This document shows positions 10,800 to 22,056 of a stretch of DNA of 64,000 bases, in pieces (position 1 is the stretch's first letter; the number at the start of each line of letters is the position of its first letter). The notes under the pieces are model-generated. The model was not told the origin of the DNA, searched no databases, and worked only from the letters and a program-made list of their open reading frames with translations. Location: assembly GCA_023213395.1 (NCBI GenBank), contig CM041465.1:73725741-73789740 (forward strand). Reading direction: 5' to 3'. A program made the translations under genes and the position numbers. This DNA comes from Cycas panzhihuaensis (lineage: Eukaryota > Cycadophyta).

Positions 10800-11345
10800 C
10801 ATACAAAATGGGCTTAGATGCAGAAGATGTTTGGTTCATCAATTCTAGTGCATCACGACATATGACTGGAAGGCTAGAATGGTTCTTTGAAATGGGAAGT
10901 ACATTAAAAGGTCACCATTGGGGGAAACACTGATTTGGAGCCATGGAGTAGGAAACATTCCAATAATCATGTCGAATGGAGAAGAAAAATTACTAGATAA
11001 TGTTTTATATGTATCAAATCTAAATGCCAACATTGTTTCAGTTGGGGAAATTGAACAACAAGATATGACCGTAATGTTTGCCCGAGGACGATGCGCGGTT
11101 TGAGACAAACAAAACAATGTTGTAGCCAAGGGTCTTAGAGAAAATAACTTGTACAAACTGCAAGCACACTCCTATGTACATAGAGAATTGTTATCTATAT
11201 CTCCAAAACAGAAGCTATGGCATGAATGTATGGGTCACCTGAACTACACCAGTCTCCAATTAACGCATAAGTTGAAAATGGTGCATGGTCTTCCTATGAT
11301 AGGCAATAAAAATTGTTTGTGTGAATCTTGTATATTTGGAAAATA
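10800..11345 (+). pseudogene. E5 protease and pre-integrase domain
   Basis: The PR start reads VWFINSSASRHMTGRLEWF, where the catalytic Asp of DSGA is Asn. After a frame change near 10900 it reads LLDNVLYVSNLNANIVSVGE and EIEQQDMTVMFARGRC, then a stop at 11101. The pre-integrase part has LWHECMGHLNYTSLQL and a zinc-binding CESCIFGK. The E6 counterpart (15324-15593) shares NVLYVLNLKTNLILVGEIEQ, showing close relationship. Confidence 0.8.
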
Positions 11346-11375
11346 GCACAAAAATCCCTTTCTTAAAAAGAAGGC

Positions 11376-11890
11376 ATGGAGAGCCAAAGAGAAATTAGGA
11401 TTGGTTCACTCAAACCTCTATGGGCTAATGCATGTTGTCTCTCTAGGAGCAAGATATTTTATCACTTTCATCAACAACTTTTCACAAAAAGTCTAGGTTT
11501 TTCCATTGAGAAAAAAATCACAAACCTTCACCTGAGCAGTTCAAAGAGTTGGTGGAAAATGAAAGTGATCTAAAGATTAAGGTCTTGTCAACTGAGAATG
11601 GTGGAGAATACACCTCAAATAAATTCACACGATTCTATAAGGATCATGGAATCAAGAGCCAGTTTGCTATTGATTGTACACCTCAACAAAATGATGTTGT
11701 TGAACGAATGAACAGAGCTTTGGTTGAAAAAGCCAAATCCGTGATGCAAGGTAAGGATGTAACAGATTTCTTATGGAAAGACGCTATCAATACAACTACA
11801 TATCTAACAAATAGAAGCACCACCAAGACTTTTATAAACATAACACCTAAGGAAGCTTGGTCAAGTAGAAAACTAACTACTAACTATTAA
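11376..11890 (+). pseudogene. E5 integrase core
   Basis: Across two frames the copia IN core is readable: LGLVHSNLYG (first catalytic Asp changed to Asn), ARYFITFINNFS, then from 11549 STENGGEYTSNKF (second Asp changed to Glu) and QNDVVERMNRAL (Glu kept). Two of three catalytic residues are thus altered. The linker from 11891 to 12190 is frameshifted and ends at the E6 LTR. Confidence 0.82.
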
Positions 11891-12190
11891 TCATCTCAGA
11901 ATTTTTGGGTGTACACATGCATATTCCCAAGGAGAAATGACGAAAATTGGATGATAAAAGCATAAAGTGCATCCTTGTTGGATACTCCGAGGAAAGCAAA
12001 GGTTATAGGGTATATAAATTGTTAATTCAAAAAGTTTACACAACTCGTGATGTGATCTTTCAAGAAGATGAAACTCAAAATGTTGGTTCAACTAACATTG
12101 AGGACTAGGCTGAGGAGCGGCCTGAATGCAGTTCTTCACATGACATTCTCCAACCAAAGTATGAGCCATTTGGCATTGGTGAAAATACCA

Positions 12191-12526
12191 TGCAAGCTAT
12201 TAAATATTACATCTAGCAGGAATGGAGACCTAATCTTATAGGATTTACTATCAAAATAATATGATAATTGAATTCACATTAATGATATAATCTCAAAGCA
12301 AAATCATCTCTCATTAACTTCAATAGTGTACTACACATACATAAATACAAATTCTAAAAAGAATTTAATCCCTAACTATGTGACACATGCGATGTGAGAG
12401 TTGTAATGCCCGATGACTCATCACTCACAAAACAATTAAATAGTCCTAGAATCTAATATAGTACAAAACTTTAAGAGGAGGCTCATAATCTAAGTTACAT
12501 GCCATAAGTAAACATTAATGTCAACA
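12191..12526 (-). repeat. E6 3' LTR
   Basis: The 336-bp LTR begins (minus) TGTTGACATTAATG after the polypurine tract and ends with CA at 12191. It aligns along its length with 19028-19349, differing at scattered bases, mostly transitions. It contains a TATTTATG-type TATA region (minus, about 12340-12350). Confidence 0.85.
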
Positions 12527-12539
12527 CTTCCCCCTAACG

Positions 12540-13300
12540 TTTATTTCTTTCTTTTTTTGACACCTAAACCACCCTAGAAAGTCTAAAGTCTTTCACTCCC
12601 AGTGGTTTGGTGAAGATGTCACCCAATTGTTCTTCTGTTGGCCTATATAACATCTCTATCACACCTTTTTGAATCAATTCTCGTATAAAGTGATGGTGCA
12701 CCTCTATGTGTTTGGTGTGAGCATGGAACATAGGATTTTTTGCAATCTTCAAGGTACTTTGACTGTCACAGTACAAGATAGTTGGTTCTAATTGCATTAG
12801 TCCCATGTCCTCCAGAATTTATTATAACCAAATGGCTTCAATAGCTACTGCAATTGCAGCCTTGTATTCTACTTTAGTTGAGGATAAAACAACCATTGAT
12901 TGCTTTTATTGCTCCATGTGATGGTAGCTGATCCCAAACTAAAACAATATCCAAAAGTTGACCTCCTTCTATTTGCACACCTAACCCAATTAGAATCCGT
13001 AAATCCTATTAACTTGAAATTATCATTATGTTGGAATTTGAGTCCATATTGAATTATCCCTTTCAAGTATTTGAGGATTCTTTTTGTAGGTTTCCAGTGA
13101 CTGTTTTGGTGCTGCTATAAATCTAGACACTATTCCAACTAAAAAAGATATATCAAGTCTAGTAGTTATTAGGTATATTAGACTTCCCACCAATTGTCTG
13201 TACAATGTTAAATCAACATTTGCTCTATCTTTTTTAGTTGTTAATCGAGAAACTGTCTCCATAGAGGTAGGCACAGATTTGCAATCATCCATTCTGAATT
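12540..13300 (-). pseudogene. E6 RNase H
   Basis: From the RT side, 13292-13026 reads KSVPTSMETVSRL and LTLYRQLVGSLIYL. Positions 13066-12869 read LIGFTDSNWVRCANRRRST, the first RNase H Asp region. Positions 12806-12564 read ILYCDSQSTLKIAKNP, RTKHIEVHHHFIREL-like text (HTKHIEVHHHFIREL) and EEQLGDIFTKPL. Two frameshifts and several stops split the domain. Confidence 0.85.
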
Positions 13301-14055
13301 TCTTTAGAATTTCCCATGTGTACTTTGCCTTCGAGATGAAGACATGTTCAAGCCTTTACCATACGTCCATACCAAGAAAGTAGTGTAAAGTTCCTAGATC
13401 TATCATCTCAAAGAAATAACCAAGAATTTCTTTCAAGTTTGATATCATTATTTGTGATCAGTAGATCGTCAACATATAACACCACAAACATGATATTATT
13501 GTTTTCTTCTTTGATGTATAAATTTGAGTTAGTTCGAGATCTCTCAAATCCATTCTTAAGAAAGTGCTAATCAATCTTTTTATACTAGGCTCTATAAGCC
13601 TATTTCAGGATGTACAAGGCATTTTTGAGTTGGCATAGCAAGTACTCTTGACCTTTTTAAACAAAGCCAGGAGGCTGCTCCATGTAGACTTCTTCGTGTA
13701 AATCCTCATTAAAAAATGCACTTTTCGCATCCATCTAGTGTAATTGCCAATTGAATTGTGCAACTATCGCCATAATGATTCGAATGGTATTTATCTTTGC
13801 AATAGGAGCGAATGTTTCTTAGTAGTCGATCCCTTCTAGCTACTTGAAGCCTTTCACAACAAGTTGAGCTTTGTATTTGTCTACAACTCCATCCGATTTA
13901 AACTTTTTCCTATAGATGCATTTGCATCCAATTGCATGCTTGCTAGCAGATAATTCGACCAAATCCTATATGTGATTCTTTCTTAAAACTTGGATTTCAA
14001 ATTCCATAGCCTCATTCCACTTTTGTTCTTTGATTGTTTTTTCAATCATTGATGG
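13300..14055 (-). pseudogene. E6 reverse transcriptase
   Basis: The minus strand reads YKAQLVVKGFKQLEGIDY, ETFAPIAKINTIRIIMA, SAFFNEDLHEEVYMEQPPG and the catalytic YVDD at 13465-13476 (MFVVLYVDDLLIT). In-frame stops fall after GIDY, in QLH-stop-MDA and in FV-stop-KGQ, plus others. No frame longer than about 60 codons remains, so the product is dead although the motifs are easy to recognise. Confidence 0.82.
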
Positions 14056-15260
14056 TACATTTAAATCCAACTAGCGTGCCATAAGAGCTATATTCTCCTA
14101 TTCATAAGGTCACAATTTTGAATTTCGCTTTCCTTTAGAATCAAATAACAAATTTTCAACACCCTTCATAGTTTTTGTGTACCATTTTAGAAACTTCTTC
14201 TTTGAAGTTGAGGGTGTCAAATCAAACACTTTTTCTGGCTTAGACTTTATTTCTCTCTTTGGCATCATTTTAGATTCTACTTCTATAAACTAAAAAGATT
14301 CTAATTCTACTTCATCACCTATATCAATCGACTCATATTCAAGTTGAACAATATCACGTGAAGTACTGCATTCAAGCAGTTCTTCAACCTCAACTAAATC
14401 AATATCCTGAGTTTCATCTTCCTAGAAAATAACATCATGAGTTGAACGAAATTTTTGAGTAGACAACTTATATACTCTATATGCTTTGCTTTCTTTAGAG
14501 TATCCTACAAGGATGCACTTCATGCTTTTGTCTTCCAACTTTCGTCATTTTTTCTTTAGAATATGCATGTATGCATTACATCCAAAATTCTTAGATGACT
14601 TATTGTTGGTTTCCTACCTGACCAAGCTTCCAGGAGTCATGTTCCTCACAGCCCTTGTAGTGCTTTGTTCATCAGATATGTTGTTATGTTCACAATTTCT
14701 ACCCATAAGAAATTTGATATATCCTTGTCTTTCATCATCACTTTGGCTTTTTCAACCAAAGTTCTATTCATCCTTTCAACAACTCCATTTTGATGAGGTG
14801 TGTAGGCAGTAGCAAACTACCTTTGGATTCCATGATCCTTGCAAAATTAGGTGAATTTATTTGAAATGTACTCTCCACCATTGTCAGTTCGTAGGACCTT
14901 GATCTTATGTCCACTTTCATTCTCTGCCAATCCCTCAAAATGTTTGAAATAAGTGAAGGCTTGTGATTTTTTCCTTAGTGAAAAAATCCAAACTTTTCTT
15001 GAAAAGTCATCAATGAAAGTGATGAAATATCTCACTCCACCTAATGAGACGACAGGTATTGGTCTACAAATGTCAAAGTGAACCAATCCTAACTTTTCTT
15101 TCACTCTCCACACTTTCTTCTTTGAAAACGGTTCTTTGTGCTACTTACCAAAAATACAAAGTTCACATAAACAACTTTGATTGTTAATCAAAGATAGACC
15201 ATGTGCCGTTTTCAATTTATAGATCAATGAGAGTCTGGAGTACTTCACATAACCCATTCT
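14056..15260 (-). pseudogene. E6 integrase and IN-RT linker
   Basis: From 15260 downward: KLWHERMGYVKYS, zinc-binding CELCIFGK, then the core with all three catalytic acids kept: HFDICRPIPVVSLGG (Asp), LRTDNGGEYISNKFT (Asp, about 14860) and QNGVVERMNRTL (Glu, about 14790). FITFIDDFSRKVWIF is also present. The acidic linker (14060-14480) includes KCILVGYSKESKAYRVYKL. Stops occur in the linker and after SNKFT. Confidence 0.85.
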
Positions 15261-15720
15261 TTCATGCCATAATTTCTACTTAGGTGATAGAGCAAGGAAT
15301 GCTCTCTGTACATAGGAGTATCCTTATAATTTGTATATATTGTTTTGTACATAAGAGTATCTTTGTAATTTGTATATATTATTCTCTCTCAGTCCTATGG
15401 CTACAATCTTGTTTTGTTTATCTTGGATTGTGCATTGTTCTCGAGCAAATGTTACAGTCATATCTTGTTGTTCAATTTCACCAACTAGAATAAGATTTGT
15501 CTTTAGATTTAGTACATACAAGACATTCTCCAAATGTCGTTTATCACCATTTGGTAAAATGAATGGTACTTTTCCAATTTGAATCGCCTCCAACTCGATG
15601 TTGTCCCCAATGGTAACTTTCTAATTCATTTGCCATATCTCATTGAACCATTCCAACCTTCCTATCATGTGTTTTGACGCACCTAAATCAATAAAGTGTA
15701 CATCCAGTGTAGCAAAATTC
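15261..15720 (-). pseudogene. E6 protease
   Basis: The minus strand reads FIDLGASKHMIGRLEWF (about 15650-15700), where DSGAS has become DLGAS. It continues with IGKVPFILPNGDKRHLENVLY and GEIEQQDMTVTFAREQC in one 89-residue frame (15593-15324). The segment encoding YKLQRYSYVQNNIYKL contains a small duplication (15305-15380) absent from E5. Confidence 0.8.
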
Positions 15721-16679
15721 ATTTTGTATACTACAACAAACAACTGTGTTGTGATTGTATTAGATGTCTCTTCAACTAAATCTATCACATGACCATGTTG
15801 TCTAGGTGGTCGTTGTTGTTGATTTTGTTGTTGGGGTTGATTCTAGAGCTGTTAAAATCACTGTTGTCACTACCATACCTAACAATCCTTCTTGATGTGA
15901 TCTAGCTTCCTACAATGATAACATTTTGGCCTGTATTATCCCTTTGATGCTCCTGGTTTGCCCTTCTAAACTATAGTTTCAGAAGATGCATTCATCTTTG
16001 GAATATAAACATTTTTACCTTTAGACTTTGATGCTAGTGCTCCAAAAGATTCACCATGCATGTGCTTCAGTTTCTACTCATGTTCCATAAGCAAGGATTC
16101 CAAAGATCTAATCGTCAAAGTGGACAATTTGTCAGATAGGGTCAATGTCGTTGTGAAGTTCTCATATGGGAGTTGTAGACTCCTCATCACACAAGTTATA
16201 ATTTCTAAATCAGGAATGATCTCCCCAATTGTTAGCAATTGATCCTAAATTGATTTGATATTTCTCATGAGATCCACTACATTTCCAATCATTTTCAATA
16301 TGCACAACTAACTCCATAGGTTTAGGGCTCTCACGTCATCTTTGTGTTCAAATAGGTTCATGACTGTGTCTCACATCTGCTTTGACGTAGTAGTGTCCCT
16401 GATGTTCAAAATGATGCTTCCACTGATTGATAGGTTGAGATATTCGAATGTAATCCTTATCTTCAATTGATATTCAACATTGAAGTCAGTATCTATCTTC
16501 AATCTAATTTGGAAGTCAATGATTCTGCTAGCATCCTTTCCCATTACAAAATTGTCGACATATTTCTAGAGATCATTTAGATGAAAGAAATAGCGTATAT
16601 GATGTTTCTAGGCTGTATAATTCTCAGGACTAGTTAGCTTTTCTATGATTGTTTCCATTATGCTTTTCCCAAAAGCCAT
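15721..16679 (-). pseudogene. E6 gag
   Basis: The likely start is ATG at 16679-16677 (MAFGKSIMETIIEKL), followed by the copia gag pattern ENYTA, HHIRYFFHLNDL, LEHKDDVRAL-like text and LPYENFTTTLTLSDKLSTL. The zinc knuckle is CYHCRKLDHIKKDC (about 15900), then a Gln-rich tail. Several TAG/TAA stops interrupt it. The product would be the capsid/nucleocapsid of the particle. Confidence 0.75.
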
Positions 16680-19012
16680 TTTAAGTTAAAAAAAAAAAAA
16701 AAAGATAAAAATGATTAGAAAACAACTAAGCAAGCACAGAAATAAAAAAAGAAAGTTGTAAATGACGTTAGTCTACATGCAGGTAGCTAATATGATCAAT
16801 TTTACTACCTCAGTCTACTTGCAAGTAGCCAAAATATGCCAAAAAACATAAAAATTTGATTTTTCACCAAAATTTTGTTATGAATTACTGCATATGACCA
16901 CTACGAAATTATAGATCTTGAAAAATCGTGTGTCGTGGTATATTTACCTTTTGAAAACTGACTCTAGATGGTCCAAAAAGGCTTCGACTCTCGAAAACTT
17001 CATGTCGAGCTCCAAATGAAAACCCAATTCTATTTAATGTCACTTAAAAATCTTAAACAGAATTGAAAAATCGTATGTCTTGTAGATCTTGAAAAATCGT
17101 GCGTCGTGGTATATTTACTTTTTGAAAATTGACTCTAGAAGGTCCAAAAATGGCTTTGACTCACGAAAACTTCGTACCGAGCTCCAAATGAAAACCCAAT
17201 TCTGTTTAATGTCGCTTAAACTTTATAAAACTTTAAATAAAATTTATCCAAAGTTTTATAGGGAATATTCTCCACAGAACATTCGCTAAAATAACATGAA
17301 TGACATTTGAACTCTCCACGGAAATTGTTTTTTCTAACAATCAAAGTTGTTTTCTCCCAAAATAACTCTACCATTGCACTGTTAGGCTATCAAGGATCAA
17401 AATGACAAGTCAGTGTCAGGGGTTTCATTGCGTCTTTCATCATTGGGCATGCAAAAAATGATCATCTCCCTCCTATGTTCACAATTTGCCTTCTATGAGC
17501 AAATTTTCACAATGGAGAGCAAATTCGACGCTATTTCTTGTCATTGCTTCATGCATGTTGCTGCATTTGCCTTGCAACAGGTCTGCATGTGACATATTTC
17601 AATCTCAGCTTCAGTGGGGTTCATTTGAGCGATTTTCTTCACTGTTTGGGTGCTCATTTTGCTTTGTTCTCCTTTGTTTTGCTTCTTGTGGTTGCTAAAT
17701 GCTTGTGAAAACCTTTGCATTGTTGTCTAAGACTAATCTAGGGCCTCCTCTATGATTTGTTCAGCCCAAAACAACAAAAAATGGTCTTTGTGTGTTTGTT
17801 TGGGCATATGACCCTCTGTGAGTGTATAGCTCAGAAAAACCAATTTTTTTCTTGTTTGTTGCTTTGAATGGCTTCTATGGGCTCCAAGGAGATGGGTGAC
17901 TGTCTTAGAATCAATTTCGAAGGTCAATTGATTAAGATTCAAGCTTATTTATCTTCCACAAGTCACCTGTGAATGCGCAGGTCGCGCAACCTCCATTCAT
18001 TGAAAATTTTCAATTTTTTTGATAATGTTTCGACCTTAGTTTATGTATTTTGGGATATTCATTGAGAATATACCCTTTTTAATACTTGTACCCCTTTATA
18101 TAGTTTATAAATAAATCCTCTTTAATACATTTCTCAATGTTTTTTCATTATTTCGTTATTGCTTTTTCATCAGTGTTTTATCAATCTTCTCCAGAGCATT
18201 CTTCTGGTGTTCAATCACTTCATTTCAAAGGATATTAATCACATTAACTTCAATGCTTAGCCACTTCAACAAAGGATTTCACAAAATTTTTTTACTACCC
18301 ATTTTAATCACTGTCTAATGTATTCAACAAATAATTAATTAATCAGTCTTTTAGCAGAGGTCTTTTTTTATCAGTTAATAGAGGTCCTTTTGTTCACTAT
18401 TTTTTGTCTACATGTGTATGTACATTGGGTCTGATTGCATGTAAGTTTTTGAGCTTACATGTCATCTGCCTTGCAAGAGGTATTTGTCTACCTATCTATT
18501 TGTATCTTTCTATGTCTGCATGTCTGTGATTGTACTTGCATGTAATTGATTGTGCCTGCAAGTCATTGTCACAATAGTGTACAACCTGCTCAATAAATAG
18601 AGCAATAAATTCAAGCTAAAAGAACCTCAATATATCGGCATGTTAATGATTAATAAATACATGCCAGATAATAAAAAGTTTTAAATAACAAATATTGTAG
18701 AGTTCAGTGTAGAGGAAAAAACATTAAATAAATTATTCTGAACAGGTATCTTCAACTTGTGAGAAAATTAAACCATTAAAATTAATTAAACAAGAATCTA
18801 CACCTTGTTAGTGGTTACTCCTTCTTTGAAGAAACAAAACTAGTTTCCTCTGCTCAATAGTACTCAGATGACAGTGTTTGGAAACAACCATTATAAGGGA
18901 GTGCCTCTACATGAACATTAGCCTCCAATGTTAAACATCTTGCAAACTTGCTAAAAAGGTGAATTTTTCAGCTTTCTAAACAATAATATAGACTGGAACA
19001 ACACTAAAAAAA
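16680..19012 (-). other. E6 leader with a 171-bp tandem duplication
   Basis: The 2.3 kb between PBS and gag has no recognisable coding frame. It starts (gag side) with a 16-base A run (about 16688-16703). Positions 16913-17083 and 17084-17222 are two copies of one unit with a period of 171 bp; both contain the GATCTTGAAAAATCGTG and CGAGCTCCAAATGAAAACCC segments. The rest (17300-19010) is unique AT-rich DNA. Confidence 0.65.
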
Positions 19013-19027
19013 CTAGCTCTGATACCA
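19013..19027 (-). other. E6 primer binding site
   Basis: On the minus strand TGGTATCAGAGCTAG directly follows the CA end of the 5' LTR. TGGTATCAGAGC is the complement of the 3' end of the initiator methionine tRNA, the standard primer of plant copia elements. Confidence 0.9.
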
Positions 19028-19349
19028 TGTAAGCTATTAAACATTACATTTAACAGAAATGGAGACCTAATTTTACAAAATTTATTATCAAAATAACATG
19101 AAAATTGGATTCACGTTAATGATATAATATCAAAGTAAAATCATCTCTCATTAACTTCAATAGTGCACTGCATGTGTATAAATATAAATTCTGAAAGGAA
19201 TCTAATCCCTAACTATGTGACACATGAGATGTGAGAGTTGTAACCCTTGATGACTCATCACTCATAAAATAATTAAATAATCCTAGAATTTAATATAGTA
19301 CAAAACTTTAAGGGGATGCTCATAACTTAAGTTATGAGCCATAAATAAA
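19028..19349 (-). repeat. E6 5' LTR, outer end missing
   Basis: Matches 12191-12526 from its PBS end up to the shared AAGTAAAC/AAATAAAC text. The expected final 13 bases (to TGTTGACATT on the minus strand) are replaced by the 44-bp sequence also found at 26076-26119. A TATA-like ATAAATATAAA lies at about 19180-19192. Confidence 0.85.
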
Positions 19350-19391
19350 CTCTATCTTATGGCAAATAACAAGCTAAGTATTAAATAGGTA
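19348..19391 (+). repeat. 44-bp junction sequence, identical to 26076-26119
   Basis: These bases begin AACTCTATCTTATGGC and are identical to 26076-26119. They sit exactly between the broken outer end of the E6 5' LTR and the broken 3' end of E7. It looks like filler DNA copied in during repair of a break. Confidence 0.8.
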
Positions 19392-20620
19392 ACCAGTTTC
19401 AAAAAAAAATTTAACTATAAATGGACCGAGCCAACGAACTTTCAGTTTACAGGGCTTTATAAAATGTTTGCCATCATATTTAAGAACCATGTCTCCTTCT
19501 TCAAATGTTTTTGGACACAGTCTCCTGTCGTGCCATTCTTTCCTCCGTTACTGTATTGTGTTCATTACCCACTATGCATGTTGTCGCTTTTCATCAAGAG
19601 CAAGAATGGCTTCTAGTCAGTCTCGAATACCCTCTTCATCTAGCCATCATTATTGGACCGTAATTCTTAGGCTTGGCACTATAAACTCTATGGGAAGAAC
19701 TGCTTCTACCCCATATACTAACTGAAATGGTGCATGACTGGTTGAAGTTTTATAGGTAGTCCTAAAAGCCTATAATACTGAATGTAGTTGTTTTGCCCAA
19801 TTGTTTCTATTTGCATTACATAGTTTTGTTAGTATTGTGACTATTATTTTATTGCTTGACTCTGCTTGTCCATTGGCTCGTGAATAGTAAGGTGTCAACT
19901 TATGGCGTGTGATCATAAATTCTTGAATTAAGCAATAAACTGTCTCATTTATAAAATGTGTTCCTCCCTCACTGACAAATTCCAATGGACATCCAAATCT
20001 AGTGATAATATTTTCATAGAGAAATATAGTTGTGCTTCGTGCCAAATTATCTTTAAGTGCCTTTGCCTCTACCCACTTTGTGAGGTAATCTGTTGCTACT
20101 ATGATATATTTTGCCTAGTTTGTACAAGCCCAACAAAATCTAATCCCCATCGTTCAAAAATTCCTTGATCCAATGATGGTTGTAAGGGCAAAAATTCATG
20201 TTGAAGGGGCCGTCCCATTCATTTACAAATGTCGCACATTGATACAAATTCTTTTGTGTCCTTAAATAATTGCGGCCACCATAGCCCTAATAATAATATC
20301 TTTCTCGCTGTAGTTTTAGGGCCCAAATGACCACCTGCAGTACCTTTATGAGTTTCACTAAGTATTATCGATACTTCTTCTGGCATCACGCATCGTCTCA
20401 ATATATAATCTTTCCCTAGTTTATATAGAAGTCCTCCTATTAGTTGATAGGGTGTTGGTTTTTTTATAAGATCTTTGTGTTGTTGTGAAGGCATGTTTGT
20501 AGGAAATGAGCATGAACTTAAATATCGTGTTATATCATCATAACTTGGGGGTGTTATGATTACTTGAAATAGTTTATCATCCGAAAAATCATCGTTCACG
20601 CCAGAAGGTTCTTCCCTTGT
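19392..20620 (-). pseudogene. E7 integrase
   Basis: The zinc-binding N-terminus (20599-20219) contains LSETHKGTAGGHLGPKTTA and FVSMCDICK. The core has VATDYLTKWVEAKALK (first Asp), then in 20045-19770 CPLEFVSEGGTHFIN, where the second catalytic Asp is Glu (codon at 19970-19968). The third, Glu, is kept in NGQAESSNKII. The C-terminal part (19470-19760) is readable as APFQLVYGVEAVLP but broken by stops. Without the catalytic Asp the enzyme should be inactive. Confidence 0.85.
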
Positions 20621-21130
20621 CTAAATTTTGGATAAATGATCAGCAGTTAAATGCGTACAACCTCGTCGAACTATTACCTTGAAGTTAAATTCTTGTAGCA
20701 ACAACAACCATCGACTTATTCTTCCTTGGATTATGGGCTTATTAATCAGATATAGAAGAGCTCGGTGATCCACAAAAAATATAAAGGGATTCGCTAAAAG
20801 GTAATGCAAGAATTTTTGTACAGCATATATCATTCCTAATGCTTCTCTTTCGGTTGTTGAATAATTCTTTTCTGCTTTATTCAATCAACTGCTAGCGAAA
20901 TAAATAGGTAAGTTTAGCTTATGATTGCCTTCCTGAGCGAGTGTACATCTGATTACTATTTGTGATGCATCCACATGGATATGGAATTCCTTTGTCCCGT
21001 CTAGGTGGGCTATAATAAGTCTATTTTTAAGGCCGTCGAATGCTTTTTGTTGCTTGTTTTCCCAAGTGAAACTTATACCTTTCTGTAACAACTCTTCCAA
21101 GGGATGTACGATATGAGCAAATCATTTTAT
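20621..21130 (-). pseudogene. E7 RNase H
   Basis: Two frames: 21100-20885 with FHIHVDASQIVIRCTLAQEG (first Asp kept) and 20884-20621 with YSTTEREALGMIYAVQKFLHYLL, FFVDHRALLYLINKP and ISRWLLLLQEFNF. A stop at 20885 separates them where the family usually continues directly. The tail reads GCTHLTADHLSKI. Confidence 0.87.
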
Positions 21131-22044
21131 GAATCAACAGTAATATCCTATGTGTCTAAGGAAAATTCATACTTCTATACTATTTGATAGTGGCACTAGG
21201 TTAATAATAACTTTGATCTTGTCTGGATCCGTTTTTAACCCTCGAGCACATACAATATGTCCTAACAATTTTCTGTACAGGACTAGACACTGACATTTTT
21301 CTGGGTTTAGTGATAATCGTGTTTTACAACAAATTTTCAAACACTCTATTAATAGTGGAAGGTGACCTTTAATGTTTCCATAAATAGACCAATCATCTAA
21401 AAATACTTTCACTAATTTCGATGATAATTGATCGAATATGTGCATGATTATTCATTGAAAGGTGGCAAGGTCATTGCACAGTCTAAAGGGCATGTAATTG
21501 TATGCAAAAATTCCAGTTTGGGTGATAAATGTAGTTTTCAACTTGTCTTTTTTTGCAATACTTGTTTGATTGTATCCTAAAAAACTGTCTAAAAATGAAT
21601 ACACCTCGTGTCCCAGCACTTCTTCCAATATAGTGTCAATAAATGGTATGGGGAATGGGTCTTTACATGTTATTGCATTCAATTTCTGAAAATCAACACA
21701 AATATGTAATTTCCCTTTTTTGTAAGGAACTACCACTATTGGTGATACCCAGTCACTTGTTTCTACCTTGAATATGATTTGTGCGTCTAACATTTCTTGA
21801 TTTCTGCATCCACTTGTTCTATGTATTTAGGGTTCATTCGATATGGCTTGTACTTTACTGATTTTGACCCAGGTATTAATTCTATTTTACGTTCACATAA
21901 TTCTCTTGGTATCCCTTTTAAATCCTTGTACGTCCAAGCAAAAACATCCTTATATTTTACAAAAATCTTTGTTTTTGCTGCCACCAATGTTGGATCACAT
22001 GTGTTTCCTAACATTATTGTTTGTCTGTTGTGTTTAGTTCCCAT
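21131..22044 (-). pseudogene. E7 reverse transcriptase
   Basis: Three consecutive frames: 22044-21787 (VFAWTYKDLKGIPRELCE, the pre-RT motif of Tat/Athila elements), 21793-21452 (VVVPYKKGKLHICVDFQKLN, FITQTGIFAYNYMPFRLCN) and 21445-21167 (catalytic FLDD in VKVFLDDWSIYG, then LGHIVCARGLKTDPDKI). Motif A reads SFLDSFLGYNQ. Single stops or shifts separate the frames, so the domain is otherwise intact. Confidence 0.9.
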
Positions 22045-22056
22045 ATTTATAAGTTG

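Larger units (their letters stand above)
10620..12190 (+). mobile_element. E5: Ty1/copia fragment (PR to IN)
   Basis: The + strand holds the end of gag, PR, the pre-integrase domain, IN and part of the IN-RT linker, with many stops. It ends at 12190, exactly where the E6 LTR starts, so E6 inserted into or joined E5. The missing RT/RNase H half does not reappear after E6. Its proteins are clearly related to those of E6, which lies in the opposite orientation. Confidence 0.8.
12191..19349 (-). mobile_element. E6: nearly complete Ty1/copia element
   Basis: Two LTRs (12191-12526 and 19028-19349), an initiator-Met-type PBS, gag, PR, IN, RT and RNase H in copia order, and a polypurine tract GTTAGGGGGAAG (12527-12538, minus) define the element. 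It is about 7.2 kb, with an unusually long 2.3-kb leader. The right LTR lacks its last 13 or so bases at a rearranged junction, so the target duplication cannot be verified. Several stops interrupt pol. Confidence 0.9.
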
